A stretch of 64,000 nucleotides of DNA from Cheilinus undulatus (Eukaryota > Chordata > Actinopteri > Labriformes > Labridae). This document shows positions 12,901 through 27,900 of this stretch, piece by piece. A program made the position numbers and the translations under genes. The stretch lies in the NCBI RefSeq assembly GCF_018320785.1, contig NC_054867.1, positions 55,875,776-55,939,775 of the forward strand, given 5' to 3'. The notes beneath the pieces are model-generated. The model saw only the letters and a program-made list of their open reading frames with translations. It was not told where the DNA came from and did not search any database. Position 1 is the stretch's first letter. Every line of letters begins with the position of its first letter.

Positions 12901-15900
12901 ACTGTACTGTGGCATCATCCTCACAGTGATTAAGGTCACAGAGAAATATCTTTTAAAGCCAGAAGACTTTAAATTCTCTGCTTCATGCTGGCATAAAGCT
13001 TAAATCTAAAACTGTATTTGATAGTTCCCTGCATGCAAGATTAGGAGAAAGATTTTAAAGCAAAGATTAATATATGTGCACCTTTACTTTCTTTAATATT
13101 AAACATTTTTGGTACACGGGGCACAGAGGGGGCTGTGCATGACATACATTTGTTGATCTAATCCTGTTTTCTTAGCTTTAGAAGACTCTAAATTTCTGAC
13201 AGATTTATTTGTGCACACTGATTTGACTCTGGAATAACCATGGATGCTAGATCAGGGCAGAAAGCATGGGTATTTTTACTGACATTAAGATCTCTGCTGT
13301 TTAGCTAAATCATTCACTGTAAACTTGAAAAAATTAGCAGCAAAAACAACAAATAAGTGAAAAACATTAAAGTGCCAGTGGATGACCCAATCATCAACAT
13401 GATTTAACAGCCCTGCACTACGATTCACCCCCAGCTTTGCGGGAGAGCTTTTGGTATCTGTTTCAATATTAAGTTTAGAATATTATCAGTCATTTGGAGG
13501 CTGAAGATCTGAACATTTAGTAAATAACCAAGCCAGCAGCTCAGATAAACAGTCCTTAAGGTGTTGCCTGATCTTAACCATGTCAGTGGGTGAGGGTCAT
13601 CGTCCTAAATATTCAGGATTTATTTACAAAAGCTTCTCTAAATTAAATATTTCAAATACTAAAATAAAGATGTATATCCATACCATTATGGTTCCAGCAC
13701 AATTAAAGCAATTCATTCTGACTTTTAAAATATAAGCATGCAAAAAAAGTTTGTGTTCAGACCAGGGTTACGATACAGGAAAGATTAGTGGATTAATTTA
13801 GTGAGAAAGGATGAATAATGAGGAGAAGCAGAGACACAGTCACAATCCAACATTTCTGAACACCCTTTATTTATGTTAGCTTGTATTTCATGATGCATCT
13901 GACTAAAGCAGAAAAAACCACAATAAACCCAAATCACAGGATGCAAAATGGAACAAACATTTTCTTCTGACCACTGTGGCCCATCCTAAATCCCTCTGAC
14001 TCCCCAAGCCAGATGAACCCTTGACCGTAGCATATGCATGGCACAGGGGTGTGAGGGTTTAGCTATGGGAGCCAATAAACACAAACAGGAACCAGTCATT
14101 GAGTCTGGGAGTCTGGAGGCGAGGATTCAGCCTGTTTATATGTGAATTCAGGTTTAACAGAGTCTCAGAGTATTTAAGATCACTGAGCTCCGTGAAAGAT
14201 TGATTAAAGCAGTGGTTCTCAACCTTTTCAGGCCGCGATCCCAAAATAAAGGTGCCAGAGCCCGGGGACCCCCACTGCACCTGAAGGTGGTTGAACACAG
14301 CCAGGAACATTCAAGAAAAGTCGTGTGTAGACAAGGGTGCCCAAAGGAGTTATAAAGGGGGAGGTTTCTGGGACCCAGCCAAACTAGAGATCCATGGAGG
14401 TCAGCAAAACCATGGTCTATTGTAAAGTAAAGCTGTAAAAAACATATTTTATATTTGACCTGAATACTAACCACTCTCATCAACAAACAAATATCTTTTT
14501 ATTCATTTAGCCTTCTTTAGATGAAAAAACTTTTGTTAAAAACATAATTCAAATGGGTTAAAATGGCTAAAATTTGTTCATATGGATAAAAATGGTAAAA
14601 AGGTGGTAAAATTGGATTTTTAAAGAACATAAACGGGTTAAAAGTGGCAGAAATTTGATGAAAGTGGAAAAAATGACCAAAAAAATGGGTTAAGGTGGCA
14701 AAAACAGGCATGAAAAGTGGTAAAAGGTTATTAAAAAGTGGCTGAAATGGCTATAAAGTGCAAAAAAAATGGTGGAAATTGGATGGAATGGGATAAAAAA
14801 TTTATATAAACGGGAAAAATGGGCGAAAGGATTGAAAAAAAGTTGATAGAGGCAATAATGGGTCAACAGAGGGAACAACAGGCAGAAAGTGGCCAGAATT
14901 GGTTTAGAAGTGACTAAAACAGGCAGAAAAAAGTGATGGAAAGGGTTTCAAATTGACAAAAAATGGGTTTTAAGGGGAAAAATGTGCTAAAATTGGCAAA
15001 ATTGGTGTTAAAAAGTGATGAAAAAGGGTTAACATTTGGTAAAATTGGTGTAGTGGCAACAGCATAATTTAAAAAATATATATTCTTAGTTCTTTTAAGG
15101 TATCTGGCAACACCCTCTCAGTGTCTCGTGACCCCCAAGGGGGTCCCGACCCCAAGGTTGAGAAACACTGGATTAAAGGAGTCTATGTTTAAGTTCAGAG
15201 ACTATAAAATCAGCTGATGTTTAATCATAGATCTGCCCCACAGATCTCTACCGGGGTGTTCAGAAACCTTGCTGTGGTTGTGTGTGTGTTTGTGTGTTAA
15301 TGATCAGGATGGATCGGCAGCAGGTCTTACCGTGAACATGAGACTGCTGGAAACTTTTCCCAGGAGCAAAGTGGAAATTTCCTGCAACCTGAGACACAAA
15401 GAGAAGAAGCAGATTAAAACCTGATAACAGCATCAGACCATAAAGACACTGGCAACAGAAGTACATGTAAAGAAAGGACAAATCTATGTATTTGAGATAG
15501 CAGCAAGGAAAGAAAAAACCCTAAAACATGTCTGAAGTCCATGTTATTACACTTTTGAAGGGCTGTGTATACACCTTAACAATCTGTGTAATCTTTCTCT
15601 GTAGATATTTTTGCAAAGTTGATATATTTAAAAAAAAATTCATCATAATGTACGATCAAGCATACAGCACAGAGGATGTGTTAGAAAAGAGCTTACTGGA
15701 AAAAAATAGAAACAACAGAAAAAAGGGTATTTCTGGAGCTCTTCTTATTCCCTATATTCTGCTCTTTAAGGAACTGAGAATTAGTTCATTTCATCCACTG
15801 CTGAAAAGTAACTGTTTTTGGTCTTACTAATTTATTTTGGGGATTTGCATGCATTTATTATAAAGATGGGACGATGGACAGTCATGAATTAAAAAGAGAA

Positions 15901-18900
15901 AAGGGTGAATGAGTGGATGTGGAAAAGGAACTAAAAGGTTGGATGTGAAACACCCACTTAGGGGACAACTGCACATGAGATGTTAGCATTAAATACAAGG
16001 CCATCAATGCCCCAATTATCATCATTTAAAGAAGTTTTAGGGGTTTTAAAGTTTCTAAAGGTCACATTTCTAACATGCATGTGTTTGTTGCTGAAAAAAC
16101 ACTCCAGTGTTGGATGTTTGCATGTCTAAAAACCCCCCTTTTTTCTGTGTCTGTGGCTTTAAATGTTACTGAGCTGTCTGACTCCGCCCCTCGCAGGACA
16201 TGGATGTGGTGCTCCCGATCCTCCTCTCAGCTGGCAGCTGAGAGGAGGATCGGGAGAAGAGGGCAGAACTTTCTTCCAAGAGGGAGGGCCAACCAAACCT
16301 GGGGGCGGGGGTTGGTTTTCCAAATGACATCACGAGGGGCAAATCTGTGAATAGCTTGTATCAGCACAAATTTTCTGAAAGCTGGGGAAAGAGAGGGGGT
16401 TTTCTGATTCTTGGGGGATTGTGGAGCACATATTTTGTTAGAAAAGCCTGAAAAAGTGTTTTTTGCATAATATGTGACCTTTAAAGTTTTACCCAGCTGG
16501 CAGTCACAACACCAGAATATTACATTTCAATACCATTTCAGTAAAAAAGAAATGATTGATGATCATTTCTATACCACAGGAACAAAAATAAAAGTTTTAG
16601 GCACCTGGCATTTAGTAAATTCTTATTTTTACTTAACAGAAAACTTTACTTTTTACATAAACCTGCAGGCATACTGTTTAAATTAGCAAAGATACAGTCG
16701 CAGTGATACACTGCTGACAAATCTGGCACTTCTCTTTCCCTGGCAGCATCTTTTGGTTAAAGATTTGTGCATCTACAGTTTTCATTCACTATAAATACTA
16801 TAAATCACTTAAATAACAGTAATTGTTCCACAGGTTTGTGAGTAAATCACTGAAATCAGACATTTCTTTTCTTGATGACAGCACTTTTTACGTACAAATA
16901 AAACTCCACTGATAACGACTGCAGTACCTTGTTGACCTCCAGGACGCCGTAAACCTGGCAGCCTTCGTTCTTCTGCTCCTGCATCTTCTGGGTGAAACCC
17001 TCTCTCTTACACTGCTCAATGGTGTCTGCGCTCTTGAACGCCCAGCCTCGCCGCCGGTACGCTTCTCGCACATCATCACAGGTGTTACAGCACCTGAAAA
17101 CACATGGAGAGTAGCAGGAATAAGTGCTAGGCTACTCAAAAACACAAAGTCCTAGAGGAGAGGATTGGCTCTTACTTGAGGTCTTCGGTCTCGGCTCCGT
17201 AGCAGCTCTCACATCTGTCTGGGTCCAGGGTGCTGGGGTCAAACACTTCTCCATCGTCAGCCTGACCAAGCTCTGCATACACAAGAAAATAAAAAACTCA
17301 GCCCTGGTTTAGAGTTTGGAGACTTCAGGATTCTGGTCATTCAGATCTTAACCTCAGAGACTAAGACATGAATCTGTTTCTGCCCTTTCTTGTGGTTTTG
17401 TGAAATGCTACCCTGGGCTTTAAATCATTCAGAGAAACTGGACAATCTGGATCATTCTTCTTCTACATCCTGGACAGGTTTCTTCTAGGGATGCACTGGT
17501 CTGACTCTGGTTCTAGAAATCCATCACATCCTGACTCAAACAGCTAGACCAGTAATAATGCACTGATCCTTCAGGCTGACCAAACAGAACATGAACTTTT
17601 AGTTCAGCTCCTTAAGGACCTGATGATTCCTGTGGCCCACTGTTGACCGCATTTCCAGGAAGAGTATTCCAATCGGGCATCCTGACTAAGCCGGTTTTAT
17701 AAAGAAGTGTAGGCGCTCTACATGGCCTCTACAAGAACAGATCCCAAAGCCCTGGTCTCAGACTAATAACTGAAGCTAACAGAGGTTGATTGCTAGTTTC
17801 TATCAGATAGATTCAGCCTGAAAGCGTGAAGTTCTAGTGAATCATGAATGTGAAGAGGTCAAATGTCAAAGTGAGGGCCATGTTTACCGTGTTTCTCTGC
17901 CTCGTCTGTGACGGGTTTGAGGTCTTTGTCCAGCCGCTGTTTGAAAAGATTGTGTTCAACGTCCAGCTGCTGCTCGCCGGCCACATCCATTGCGTCTATA
18001 CTGAGATCTTAAACAACAGAGAAAGGTCAGAGTGCTTCATATGCTGGTAGAAAAAGCTATAAACAATCAATTTCAACTGCAAAGTTAGACGTTCAAGTAT
18101 CGAGACCTTAAAACTGTGCTTTAGTTTCAGCATTAATTATTGATGATTTTATTCCTCTTTCAGTCTCCTGTCAGATTTAGTTTCGGTAATATTCAGAACT
18201 ATAGGTAACTTATGGAGCAGTGCAGAGGTGTTCCTGAAAATCTGCACAGGGAAAATTGCTCTTAAAGGCGGGTGTACACTGTGCGATTTCAAGCTGACCA
18301 TACCACGGTCAAGGCAGAATGTCATCTCATACTGTGCGACTGAATCATTTACGACGCATGACCATCGTGCACGAGTTGTGTGCTCACACTGTACGATCCG
18401 ACGGTCATGCACGACCTAAGTGCTCACTCTGTGTAACTGAAATCGGGACGGACTGTGGCAGAAACCTGCAGAGTTTCCTTTTTTCAGGCTCATACATTCC
18501 GGGTGAAGCGTCTCCAGTCATATTCTCTCTCTCTCTCTCCCACTGTCTCTACCTGTGTGTGTGTGAGACAGGAAGCACCTCTGTGTCTGCAGCTGCAGCA
18601 GGTCAGCGGATTGGAGTATTTCCTGCTCGTTTATTTACTTTGTCATAGTGGGGTGCAGCAGAAAGTGATTCTAGTCGTTGTCATGGTAATTTAGGACATT
18701 GTCTGACCCTTTACAAAGGAAAACAATCCCCCAAAGTTGTTTATTCTGCTCGTGTTTCTGCTCTGACTGTGAAGTGTCTGGAGTCATACGACCAAAACAT
18801 CAGACATGCCAGAAATCCTCCCGACCAGCTGGGAGCTGATCATAAGTTCGTAGTCGGGGCGTGGTCGGCCGTTGTAGCCCCCTGTACACAGCACGAGAAA

Positions 18901-21900
18901 TGACGCCTGATCCAACTGAGAGTTGTGCGACTCTAAAGGGAGTCATGCGACTCTAAATTCGTGGCCGAATCGTGGGAAAATCGCACAGTGTACACCCGGC
19001 TTTAGTGTGAAGCCTCTCTCTCTGACACGGATGCTGTAGCTGTGTTTGTGCATATGAGTTTACTCCTGGCTGACGTCTTTGGAGCATGTTAAAGAAGCAT
19101 CAACAGAACATAAATACTGACTATCCCTCTGGGGTTTAATACAGTATATCTTCTTCTTCTATATAAACACAGATTATCAAAACCGTATAAAAGTTTTATC
19201 AGTCATAATGACCCCAGCTGGTCAGGTCTATTATCCTGACTCTTAAAGTTAAGGCACATGTTGTGGCACTTACAGGCACAGGGCATGTGGGGGAAAATGA
19301 CGTCGATGTTTATCTGCAGCTTGTCTCCTCTCGATGTGTCGACGTACAGCTCAGGGTGAACCTGCAGGACACAAACCGTTTTAATACAGCAGCCATGATG
19401 CTGTGGTGACGTGCTTAACTTCAGCTTTATTGTCCCCTGAGGGAAATTTGGTCCGCAGTCGGGTAAAAACATAAAACATGAGAAACACAATCACACAAGT
19501 TTAGACAAAACCCTGAAATGGATAAGTACACAAATACCTAGAAGGACATCTGAGAGCAGAACCATCATTACAACAGTGAAAATAAAGTGCATCATAACTG
19601 GTCATTTTTTAAATTTAAATTTAGTTGTGTGATGGCCTGAGTTCTGAAGGAATTTTTCATCCTGTTGGATTTACCTTTGGTAATCTGAATCTCCTGCCAG
19701 AGGGTAGGAGCTCAAACTCAGCATGGAGAGGATGAGCAGGACACTGCATAATGTCCTGAGCCTTAGTCATTACTCTCATGCAAATGTTGACAAATCAGGT
19801 AATGTGACATCAATGATTTTACCAGCAACGCTACACACATCAGTGTTTTCATTAAAAGACAGCTTGTTGTTGATGACCCCACCAAGGTACTAGGGGTTTA
19901 ACAATTCATCGATCCGGATCAATATATCGAATGTCTGAGCAATGATTCAATCAAATCGATTGAAAGTATAATAATCGATTTCCATCACCATTTTTACCTT
20001 ACGCTTTAATTTTGAAAGTCCCCCCGTGTGCTTGGTTACGACAGTTCCGCCCAGCCACGAGTCACAATGGAAAGTGACTAAAACGGGCAAAAAGCAGTCA
20101 AGAGTGGCAAAAATGGGCAAAAAAGAGAAAACTAGTGGTATTTAATGGCAAATGGTAGTTGAAATGGACAAAAAGTGGCAAAAATGGTAAAAAGAAGGGG
20201 AAAAAATGTGATAAAAGTGGCAAAAATTGTGAAAAAGTGGTAGAAAAATTGTGAAAAAGGGCAAAATGGAAAAAACTTAGAGGCAAAACTTGGGAAAAAA
20301 GGAAACAAGTAGTATTTAATGGCAAAGGGTTGCTTAAATGGACAAAAAGTTGCAAAAAATGGTTAAAAAAAGGGCAAAAAATTGCATAAAAGTGGCAAAA
20401 ATTGGGAAAAAGTGGCAAAAAGACATCGCAAAAATGAGCAAAAAATGGGGAAAAAAGGGATATTCAATGATTTAAGGTGGCTCAAATGGGCAAAAAGGTG
20501 AAAAAGGGCAAAAATGGGATAAAAGTGGAAAAAATGGGGAAAAGTGGCAAAAAGAAGTTGTAAAATGGCCAAAAAAATATGAAAAAGGGGTATTTAATGG
20601 CATTTTAACTGAATAAGAGGGAAAGGCAGATGTTTAAGGACATTTGCAAACCAAAATATCCAAAATATGCTAACGTTAAAAATGTTTAAAGATCACACAT
20701 AAATGTTTGAACTGTTGTTTAATTTTTTTTGTGGGGTGGTGGTCCATCGAATGAGTGATTTCTTCTTAGGGGAGGCTCACTCTTCCACACTTTGAATACC
20801 CCTCCCTTAAACCTTTGGCAATAAAATTATCAAAACGTATCAATATTGTGTTTATTTCCTTTACGTGAAAAGTAACAGATTGTGGTAAATGGGTTCACAA
20901 TATCGTCTGATATCGATCGCAGGCCTCTAAATCAAATAGAATCGTGGCAGACTTTGTGATATCGTCAAATATTGAATCGTTGTTCTGAGAATCGATATCG
21001 TATCGTGATGAAACTGGTGATTTACACCCCTACAAGGTACTTAAAGGTGGTGACGCGCTCCACAGTTCCCCTTTAGTTACAATAAAAAGTGGTGGGTTTG
21101 GGTTCCTTCTAAAATCTATGCACATGTCTTTGGTTTTTGTCACATTTAGGTTTAAAAAGGAGTCATCGCACCACTGGTCCAGGAGCTGTGTCCTCCTCCT
21201 GTAACAGACTCACTATGACTGTGTCATTCACAAACTTCAGGACATGTCTTCCTGGATGTGAACTTCAGCAGTCGTCAGAGTACAGAATATATAAAATGGG
21301 TGAGAGGACACAGCCCTGTGTAGAACCAGTGGAGGAGAGGAGGACGTCAGACAGAGCACCGTTCACTTTAACGCTCCAGGATCTGTCTGTGAAAAAATCT
21401 AAAATCCAGCCAACAATACTAGGACACAGGTTAAAAGAGTGGGGGAAGAGCTAAAACATTAGCCTGATGCGCTCTTATATTTCAGTTTATTAAGTTAGTT
21501 ATATAAATATCGAGATGATGAAAACTATTGTTTTACTGCTTTCCAGCTGAACCACAAAAATAACAGACACCTTAAATCTGAAAACATGATACTGAAAATA
21601 GTTTAACCAGTCCTTTATTTAATTTTCAGTGTCTATGAAGAGCTGTAGAAATCATAGAGTTTAATACAGTACAGAATACCTTCAGCTCTAAATAGTGTTT
21701 GAGTTTTAAATGTGATGTGTTAACTACATATAAACCCAGATATGTAGATGAGAATATCTGAAGAACACAGACACATTCTTCAGTCTTAACCTCACAGATA
21801 CTCAGCAGCCTGCTGGAGTCAGAGTCAATGTTTGACTAAGCAGACTCAGACCGGTTCAACAGGAACTGTTTCCTGTTTAACGTTAACCTCAGGCCATCTT

Positions 21901-24900
21901 TATAGCATTAATATTTAGTGAATAATTTATTTAATCATTTATTTCTTTAACCACTTTAAAGAGAGTCCTGTCTATTGACCATGAACATGTTTTCATACAC
22001 ATTACTTTTATTCTTAACACGTCTTAGATTTCAAGAAGGGCTGAATGTTTGCAAAAATAATCTGATTGCATTTTAATATGCAATTATTTTTAAGTTCATC
22101 ATCTTATATATTTTTCAATAAATACAAACAATAAATCATTCTAAACTATAATGTGCACAATATTAGATAAAATATAAAACAACTAAAAACAAATATCTAA
22201 TTGCAATTATTTTGGCTCATATTTCAAATTTGACATTAACTGCTATACTGAAGGGATAATCATTTTCATGTCATTTTATTTAACAAAAAGCAGGAACTTT
22301 TATTCTAAAAAAACGTGAATTTTTGCATGATGTGCATAAAATCTCTGCTGCAAAAAAATACTAAACTGGTATTTTTACACATTCAAGTTAAAGAAAAACT
22401 GCAGCTTTTGGGATATGTAAATTGCAGCAGGCCATGTTGCGGTTTAATTTCAAGCTAAAGCAGAAAACATGAATTCAAAAGTCCATCACCAGCCTCATCA
22501 TACCCTCCATCTCTGAGTGGAGCTTCAGGCTTTGTCTAACCTGCTTACTCAAAGTAAGTCAGGGTATGTTGAGCTTATTTCATGAGAACCCCCCAACCCT
22601 ATGGTGGTGAATAAAACTCCCTGCATCCTTGACCTTTTAAAAATCATCCTCTTACTTTGCATGTGTACATAACATTTGAGTTTAAGAGGTTTAAAACATT
22701 CAGAAGCATTTTTAGTGCGACATCATTTACTCAAGCATGTGAGTAAAACAGCAGTATGTTATTTAACCTGTATGATCAGTGAAAGGAGCTGGTGTTAATC
22801 TGAAGACAGTACAGTGATTTAAATCCATTTCAGCACCACTTTTTTTGAAATACACACACTTAGCTATTCCAGCTGTAGTTTTCTGTCCTGCTGGGGAGGA
22901 TAACAAATAATCCATTCACTCACCTCTTTGGTGAGATAGTACTGCAGCTCAGAGACAAACAGGATGAACATGATGACGCCGCTGATGATAGTCACTGCAG
23001 AGACAGAGGAGCGGTGTTAGAATTCTGCAGAATTAATCTAAACTCTGAGCAGGAGGTCAAAGAAAAATCCCACTATCAGTCTTCATGATTCAGATTTCAA
23101 CTTGAAGGGGCAGGAGCTGCAGAAGCTGACTTCTTTCATACTTCCACCTTTTTTACCTCACATCAGCGTGAGATCATCTGTTTAAACCAAGTGTGAATAG
23201 AACATTCCTGAATTTACTGGCAATTCTGTTGTGGAAAAACTCAAGTTTTACACATTACAGGCACAAAACTGATGGTTTACTGTCATCTTCAAGTGAAAGA
23301 CCACTCCTGGGGAATCAGTCAATAAAGAAAGCAAAGTCAACTCTAACTACTGCCAGGCAGGTGTATGTCTCTGAGGGTTAAACAGCTGCTGGAGAGCAGA
23401 AATACAGCGGTGGATAAAGAAGAAGGGCTGGGCTGGTTTCTGGAGTAATAGGACTGTAGAAATCTTAGAGTAAGGGACGATCATGACGCCGGGACTTTGG
23501 CTCTCCAAAATAAAATCAGTTCACAGTGGACTTTAGTGCAAACTTTAAAGAAAATCACTGCAAGTGTTCTTGAGACATTACGAGAAGAATGGCCGGGAAG
23601 GGACAGACAACCAAAAAACACAATGCCTCAGTCCTCAGCTATCTGCAGAAGAAAGGGTTAAAACCTCATCTATTCTCTAGGAATGTTTCAGGGTGGAAGC
23701 GTGTTTGCTCGCTGCAGCACGTGTCTGCTTTAACTCTCGCCATCACTGCTTTCATACAGGGTGTGTTCTGCATGTTAGCTACGTCTTTCCACTGTCTCTT
23801 TCCACACGTTTATCTCAATGATTCTCCATGCAGGTGTCATGATTCACTGAATAACTGGGCAGGAAAACATCCGGAACATAAAGCATCCTGTACAAATGAG
23901 TTAAGTTCAAGTTTTATTCATGAAGAAAATGAGGAAGGAGGATATTCTGCATTTAACTGTTGGATGATTAGAACAAAAAAATCATATTTATTCCAGGTAT
24001 GCATGATGTTATTGGCAGATATGGACATGTCTGTGGATATTTACGTTTGATGTATCAGCTGTTAATTTCTGCTGAGTGTAGAAAAAAGCCTGTGAAGGTT
24101 TAGACAGTGACAGTGAAATCTCCTCTCTTTATCCTCTTTAAAGCATGGCTTCAGGACTCTTTCTGAAGTACATTTTTATGACTGTTGCTGTCGTCTGAAT
24201 TACATTTATATATCAGCATCCATATTAGTATTGACCAAATTAATCTATAAATATCATTAGATAATACTGACAAAAATCAAATATCATGCATCGCTGATTC
24301 ATTCATAAATTTACTTCATTTCTTAAAATAAAAGATGGCTTGATAGTTTAGTATAATCCCATCCTTAATAAACACACAAAAATATGAACTGTATTAGCTT
24401 ACATCTAAATTACTTTGTACTACATCATGCAGCTACTTCTATTTTGGTTAAATATAGTAAATAAAACAGCAGTTTAAACTGTAAAGATCTTTAGACATGT
24501 AATAAACAAATCCTGACCTGTAAATCTGCACATTCACTCTTCACTAGGGAATGTTAGAACTAGATCATTCTGTCTTGACTTCACCAACTGTCAGCGTGCA
24601 TGGAGGATGAATAAAGGTGTTCTCTGAACTACAAGTGTTGCTGGAGCTTTCTGTTTTCTAGAATTATTAGCAAAATTGCTTCTTTTGAATTTATTATTAT
24701 GTGCAATTGGACGCAGTGCAATATGGATCAATGCAATATAGGGATATGTGCAATATTAATCGGTGCAATACAGGAATCTGTGCAATAGGAATTGGTGCAA
24801 TATAGGGGTAGGTCCAATTAGACTCAGTGCAAAACAAGGGTATGTTCACCACAGATCAAGTCTGGCTCATCTGATGTGTTATTGTTGTTTGTTTGTACTA

Positions 24901-27900
24901 ACATGATCCTTCAGTCACAGTTTTTGTTCTTGTTCACGGTTGTGTCCTGTGTGTAAATATTTTGAGTATATGCTTTATTTCTCACATCAACCTGCCAGGG
25001 GGTCTGCGGATGGAAATTAGCCTTGGGCTACAATCTGGCATATTTACATTTTTTAAAATGTTCATTAATAAGTATTGTTCCCCCTTTAATAAATAAATAA
25101 ATAAATAAATTATTCACAGAGGGAAAAAACAGTAAATGTATTTTTTTTGACTGAATTGTACCCACATATAAAAAGATTTTCCACAACTAATGAATGCATC
25201 AAAACTTTCTGGAAACTCCAAAAGTTTTCATTCAGTTTGGGTCCCAACCTCCTCTGTGGTCACCAGGATATGCTTTAGAGGCAGAGGCAAGGACTTGAAG
25301 GGAGGGTCTAGGACAGTGATACTCAACATGTGGCTCTTTTGTGATGATTTGTGGCTCCTTTATGTCTTAATTTGAAACATTATTCCCCCAGAAAACCTTT
25401 AAAAAGGGAAACTTTGACCTCAGAAATTATCCATTGAAGTCACTTTAATCAGTTTGAATCCCCACATTTATACAGTTGGCTCTAATTGTCAGCCTTTACT
25501 TTTTCTCTGTATATTTCCATCTTGTTTTCAATTTTTTGCCAATTTTAATCCATTTTCACTGCTTTAAGCCCACATTTGCCATTTCTTTTTGCCCATTTTA
25601 CCACTTCTGTCCAGTCTTTGCCACCAGTTTTTTGCCTCTTTTATCCTGCGTCTGTTATTTACGATTTTTTCCCTTCTTTGCCATTTTTCGCCCATTTAAG
25701 CCAAGTTTTGCCATGAAATGCCACTGATTTCAGCATTCTTGCCACTCTTTGCTGCTTTTTGACCATTTTTCTCACATTTTAGTCCATTTCAGTCACTTTT
25801 ACACTCACTTTTTTTGGCCATGTTTTTGCCACCTGGATTGAAATGTTTTTCCCTTTTCACCCCTGTTCTGCCATTTTATGCCTATTTCTTCCCTTTTTGA
25901 CTTTTTTAGTGCCACTTTAATCAGTTTTTGCCACTTTTCACCACTTACATTGTGGCTCTTACAAAGGTATTTTTCAATAATTTGGCCCTTTGGTGGAGCA
26001 GGGTTGAGTAACGCTTGTCTGTTCTTTCCGACTCAGAAATATTGCTCAACTCAGACACATTGTTTCTACAGCTCAGATGGAGATGGTTATTCACACACTC
26101 ATTTCCTCCAGTTTAGACTACTGTAACTCACTTTTCACCTGTCTCAGTAAAACACCTATAAACCGTCTACAACTAGTTCAAAACGCTGCAGCCAGACTAC
26201 TTACCAAGTCCTCAAAAAGGTCACACATCACACCAATTCTGTATTCTCTCCACTGGCTTCCCGTACATTTTGGAGGACATTTTAAGATCCTTATGTTTAC
26301 TTTTAAAGCCCTGCACGGTCCGGCACCAGCCTACATTACTGAACTCTTAAAACCGTACAATCCCAGCAGGACTCTTCGGTTCTCTGATCAGGACCTGCTG
26401 GTTGTTCCACACTCCAGACTGAAAACTAAAGGAGACTGTGAGTTTAAGGTCATTGCTCCAGCTCTTTGGAAGTCACTTCCATTGGGTTTAAAATCAGTAG
26501 ACACCGTTGATTCATTTAAAAAGCAACTTAAGACCTACTTGTTTGGTCCGGCCTTTACCTAGTTTGTTGTGTCGTACTGTGTATTCTTTTATTGTACCTT
26601 TGCATCATTGCCTGTGTTTTCCTTTATCTCCTTTATAAAGCACTTTGTGACTCTGTTGTTCTTGAAAGGTGCTTTATAAATAAACTTATTTTTATTATTT
26701 GGAAAACAGAATCCCATAAACAGACATATCTGCCGATCCGACTATCAAAATAAAAGAGAAAAGGGGAGGTAAAAGGAAAGGAAGACTATCAAGAGGAAAT
26801 GTGTGACATATTTGGTATTTTTGGTAAAAGTCAAGAAAATTTCAGATTTTCTTTTTAAATATAACACCTGTGTAGGACTTGAACAAAACCCCTTTAACAC
26901 TGTGATTACTGACTCATCCTGAAAACGAAGGTGTTAAGGAAACTCGGTGAGTGTATTCTGCCTCTGGTTTTGAAGATCAGCTTGGACTGTCTCAAAGATC
27001 TACCACTACATCAGGATAAACAGTCTGGCTGTTTCAAGTGTGTGCCACTTCTAAAATCAGTCCCTTGAAATGTCTATTTTTTATTTGTAAGTTATAAGTT
27101 TATGTAAGTTTATAAGTTATGTTGCTCCAACAACTGCTTTAATAATCATGATGCTGTAACAATTAAGGATGCACGATATTATCGTTCTATCGTATCTGCA
27201 GACATTAGCTTAAAAAGTAGGGGTGCACTGATCGATCAACCCAACAATCGGCGCCGATTTCCTTAATTTTGGGGGATCGGCCGATACTTACATATGAAAC
27301 CGATCTTATCCACCGATCTTATCTGCCTCTACCTACTAAAATGTGAAAAATGAAAGACTAAAGGAACTGATATAATTTAGCAGTTTGGACAGCAATGCTC
27401 TGAACTTTACATTTATATTTGAGAGAACTACCTCAGCAGTTAAAACAACAAGTTTGTATTGTTTCACGGGTATCAGCCAAAATCGGCAGGTCAGGCTTTT
27501 TAAAGATCGTCCAGAAAAAATTGCAATCGGTGCACCCCTATTAAAAAGGCAAATACCAGTGTCGATATTTACATCCAATAGTTTGTCTGTGGAGTTCAGC
27601 ATATATTGACTGTAAATGTTGTCCACAGGTACTAATAAGTGAGTGGAGTTTTAGGCTGAACTGACAGACCTATGTCAGTATAGGTCTATTTCTTTATATA
27701 TCCTCATTCTTTACACTTTTAAGTGTTTTTTTAGGAACTAAAGTCTGTTTTCTTGGTCATCCTCAGACCTTAAAGTGTGTCCAAAAGGACTAAGATTTCT
27801 TGTCCGGAGAGTGTCTTTAAAAATCGATATCGGCTAAAATAAATAAATATAATAAATATAAATATCGGCATATCGGATATCGGCCGGTAACAATCAGCCT

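Larger units (their letters stand above)
19425..21420 (-). mobile_element. degenerate Rex1/CR1-like LINE, reverse transcriptase 3' part, interrupted
   Basis: On the minus strand 21041-21420 encodes pieces of a non-LTR reverse transcriptase: a [12 protein letters not shown] block, then [14 protein letters not shown] where the family normally has FADDT, then RVTTFKYL. In-frame stops show it is dead. The tail continues at 19425-19882 and ends in a CCCTGAGGGAAATTTGG-type 3' UTR, which fish Rex1-like elements often carry. The copy is split by the hAT-like element at 19891-21032. The exact clade (Rex1 or another CR1-group member) is from memory of these families. Confidence 0.7.

Noticed and set aside
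23589..24050. 153-codon open frame in ergic3 intron 1
   Set aside because: No recognisable domain, no splice evidence, and composition like the surrounding intron.
26077..26562. A host gene
   Set aside because: The 161-codon frame is the C-terminal end of an L2-type reverse transcriptase with a frameshift upstream.
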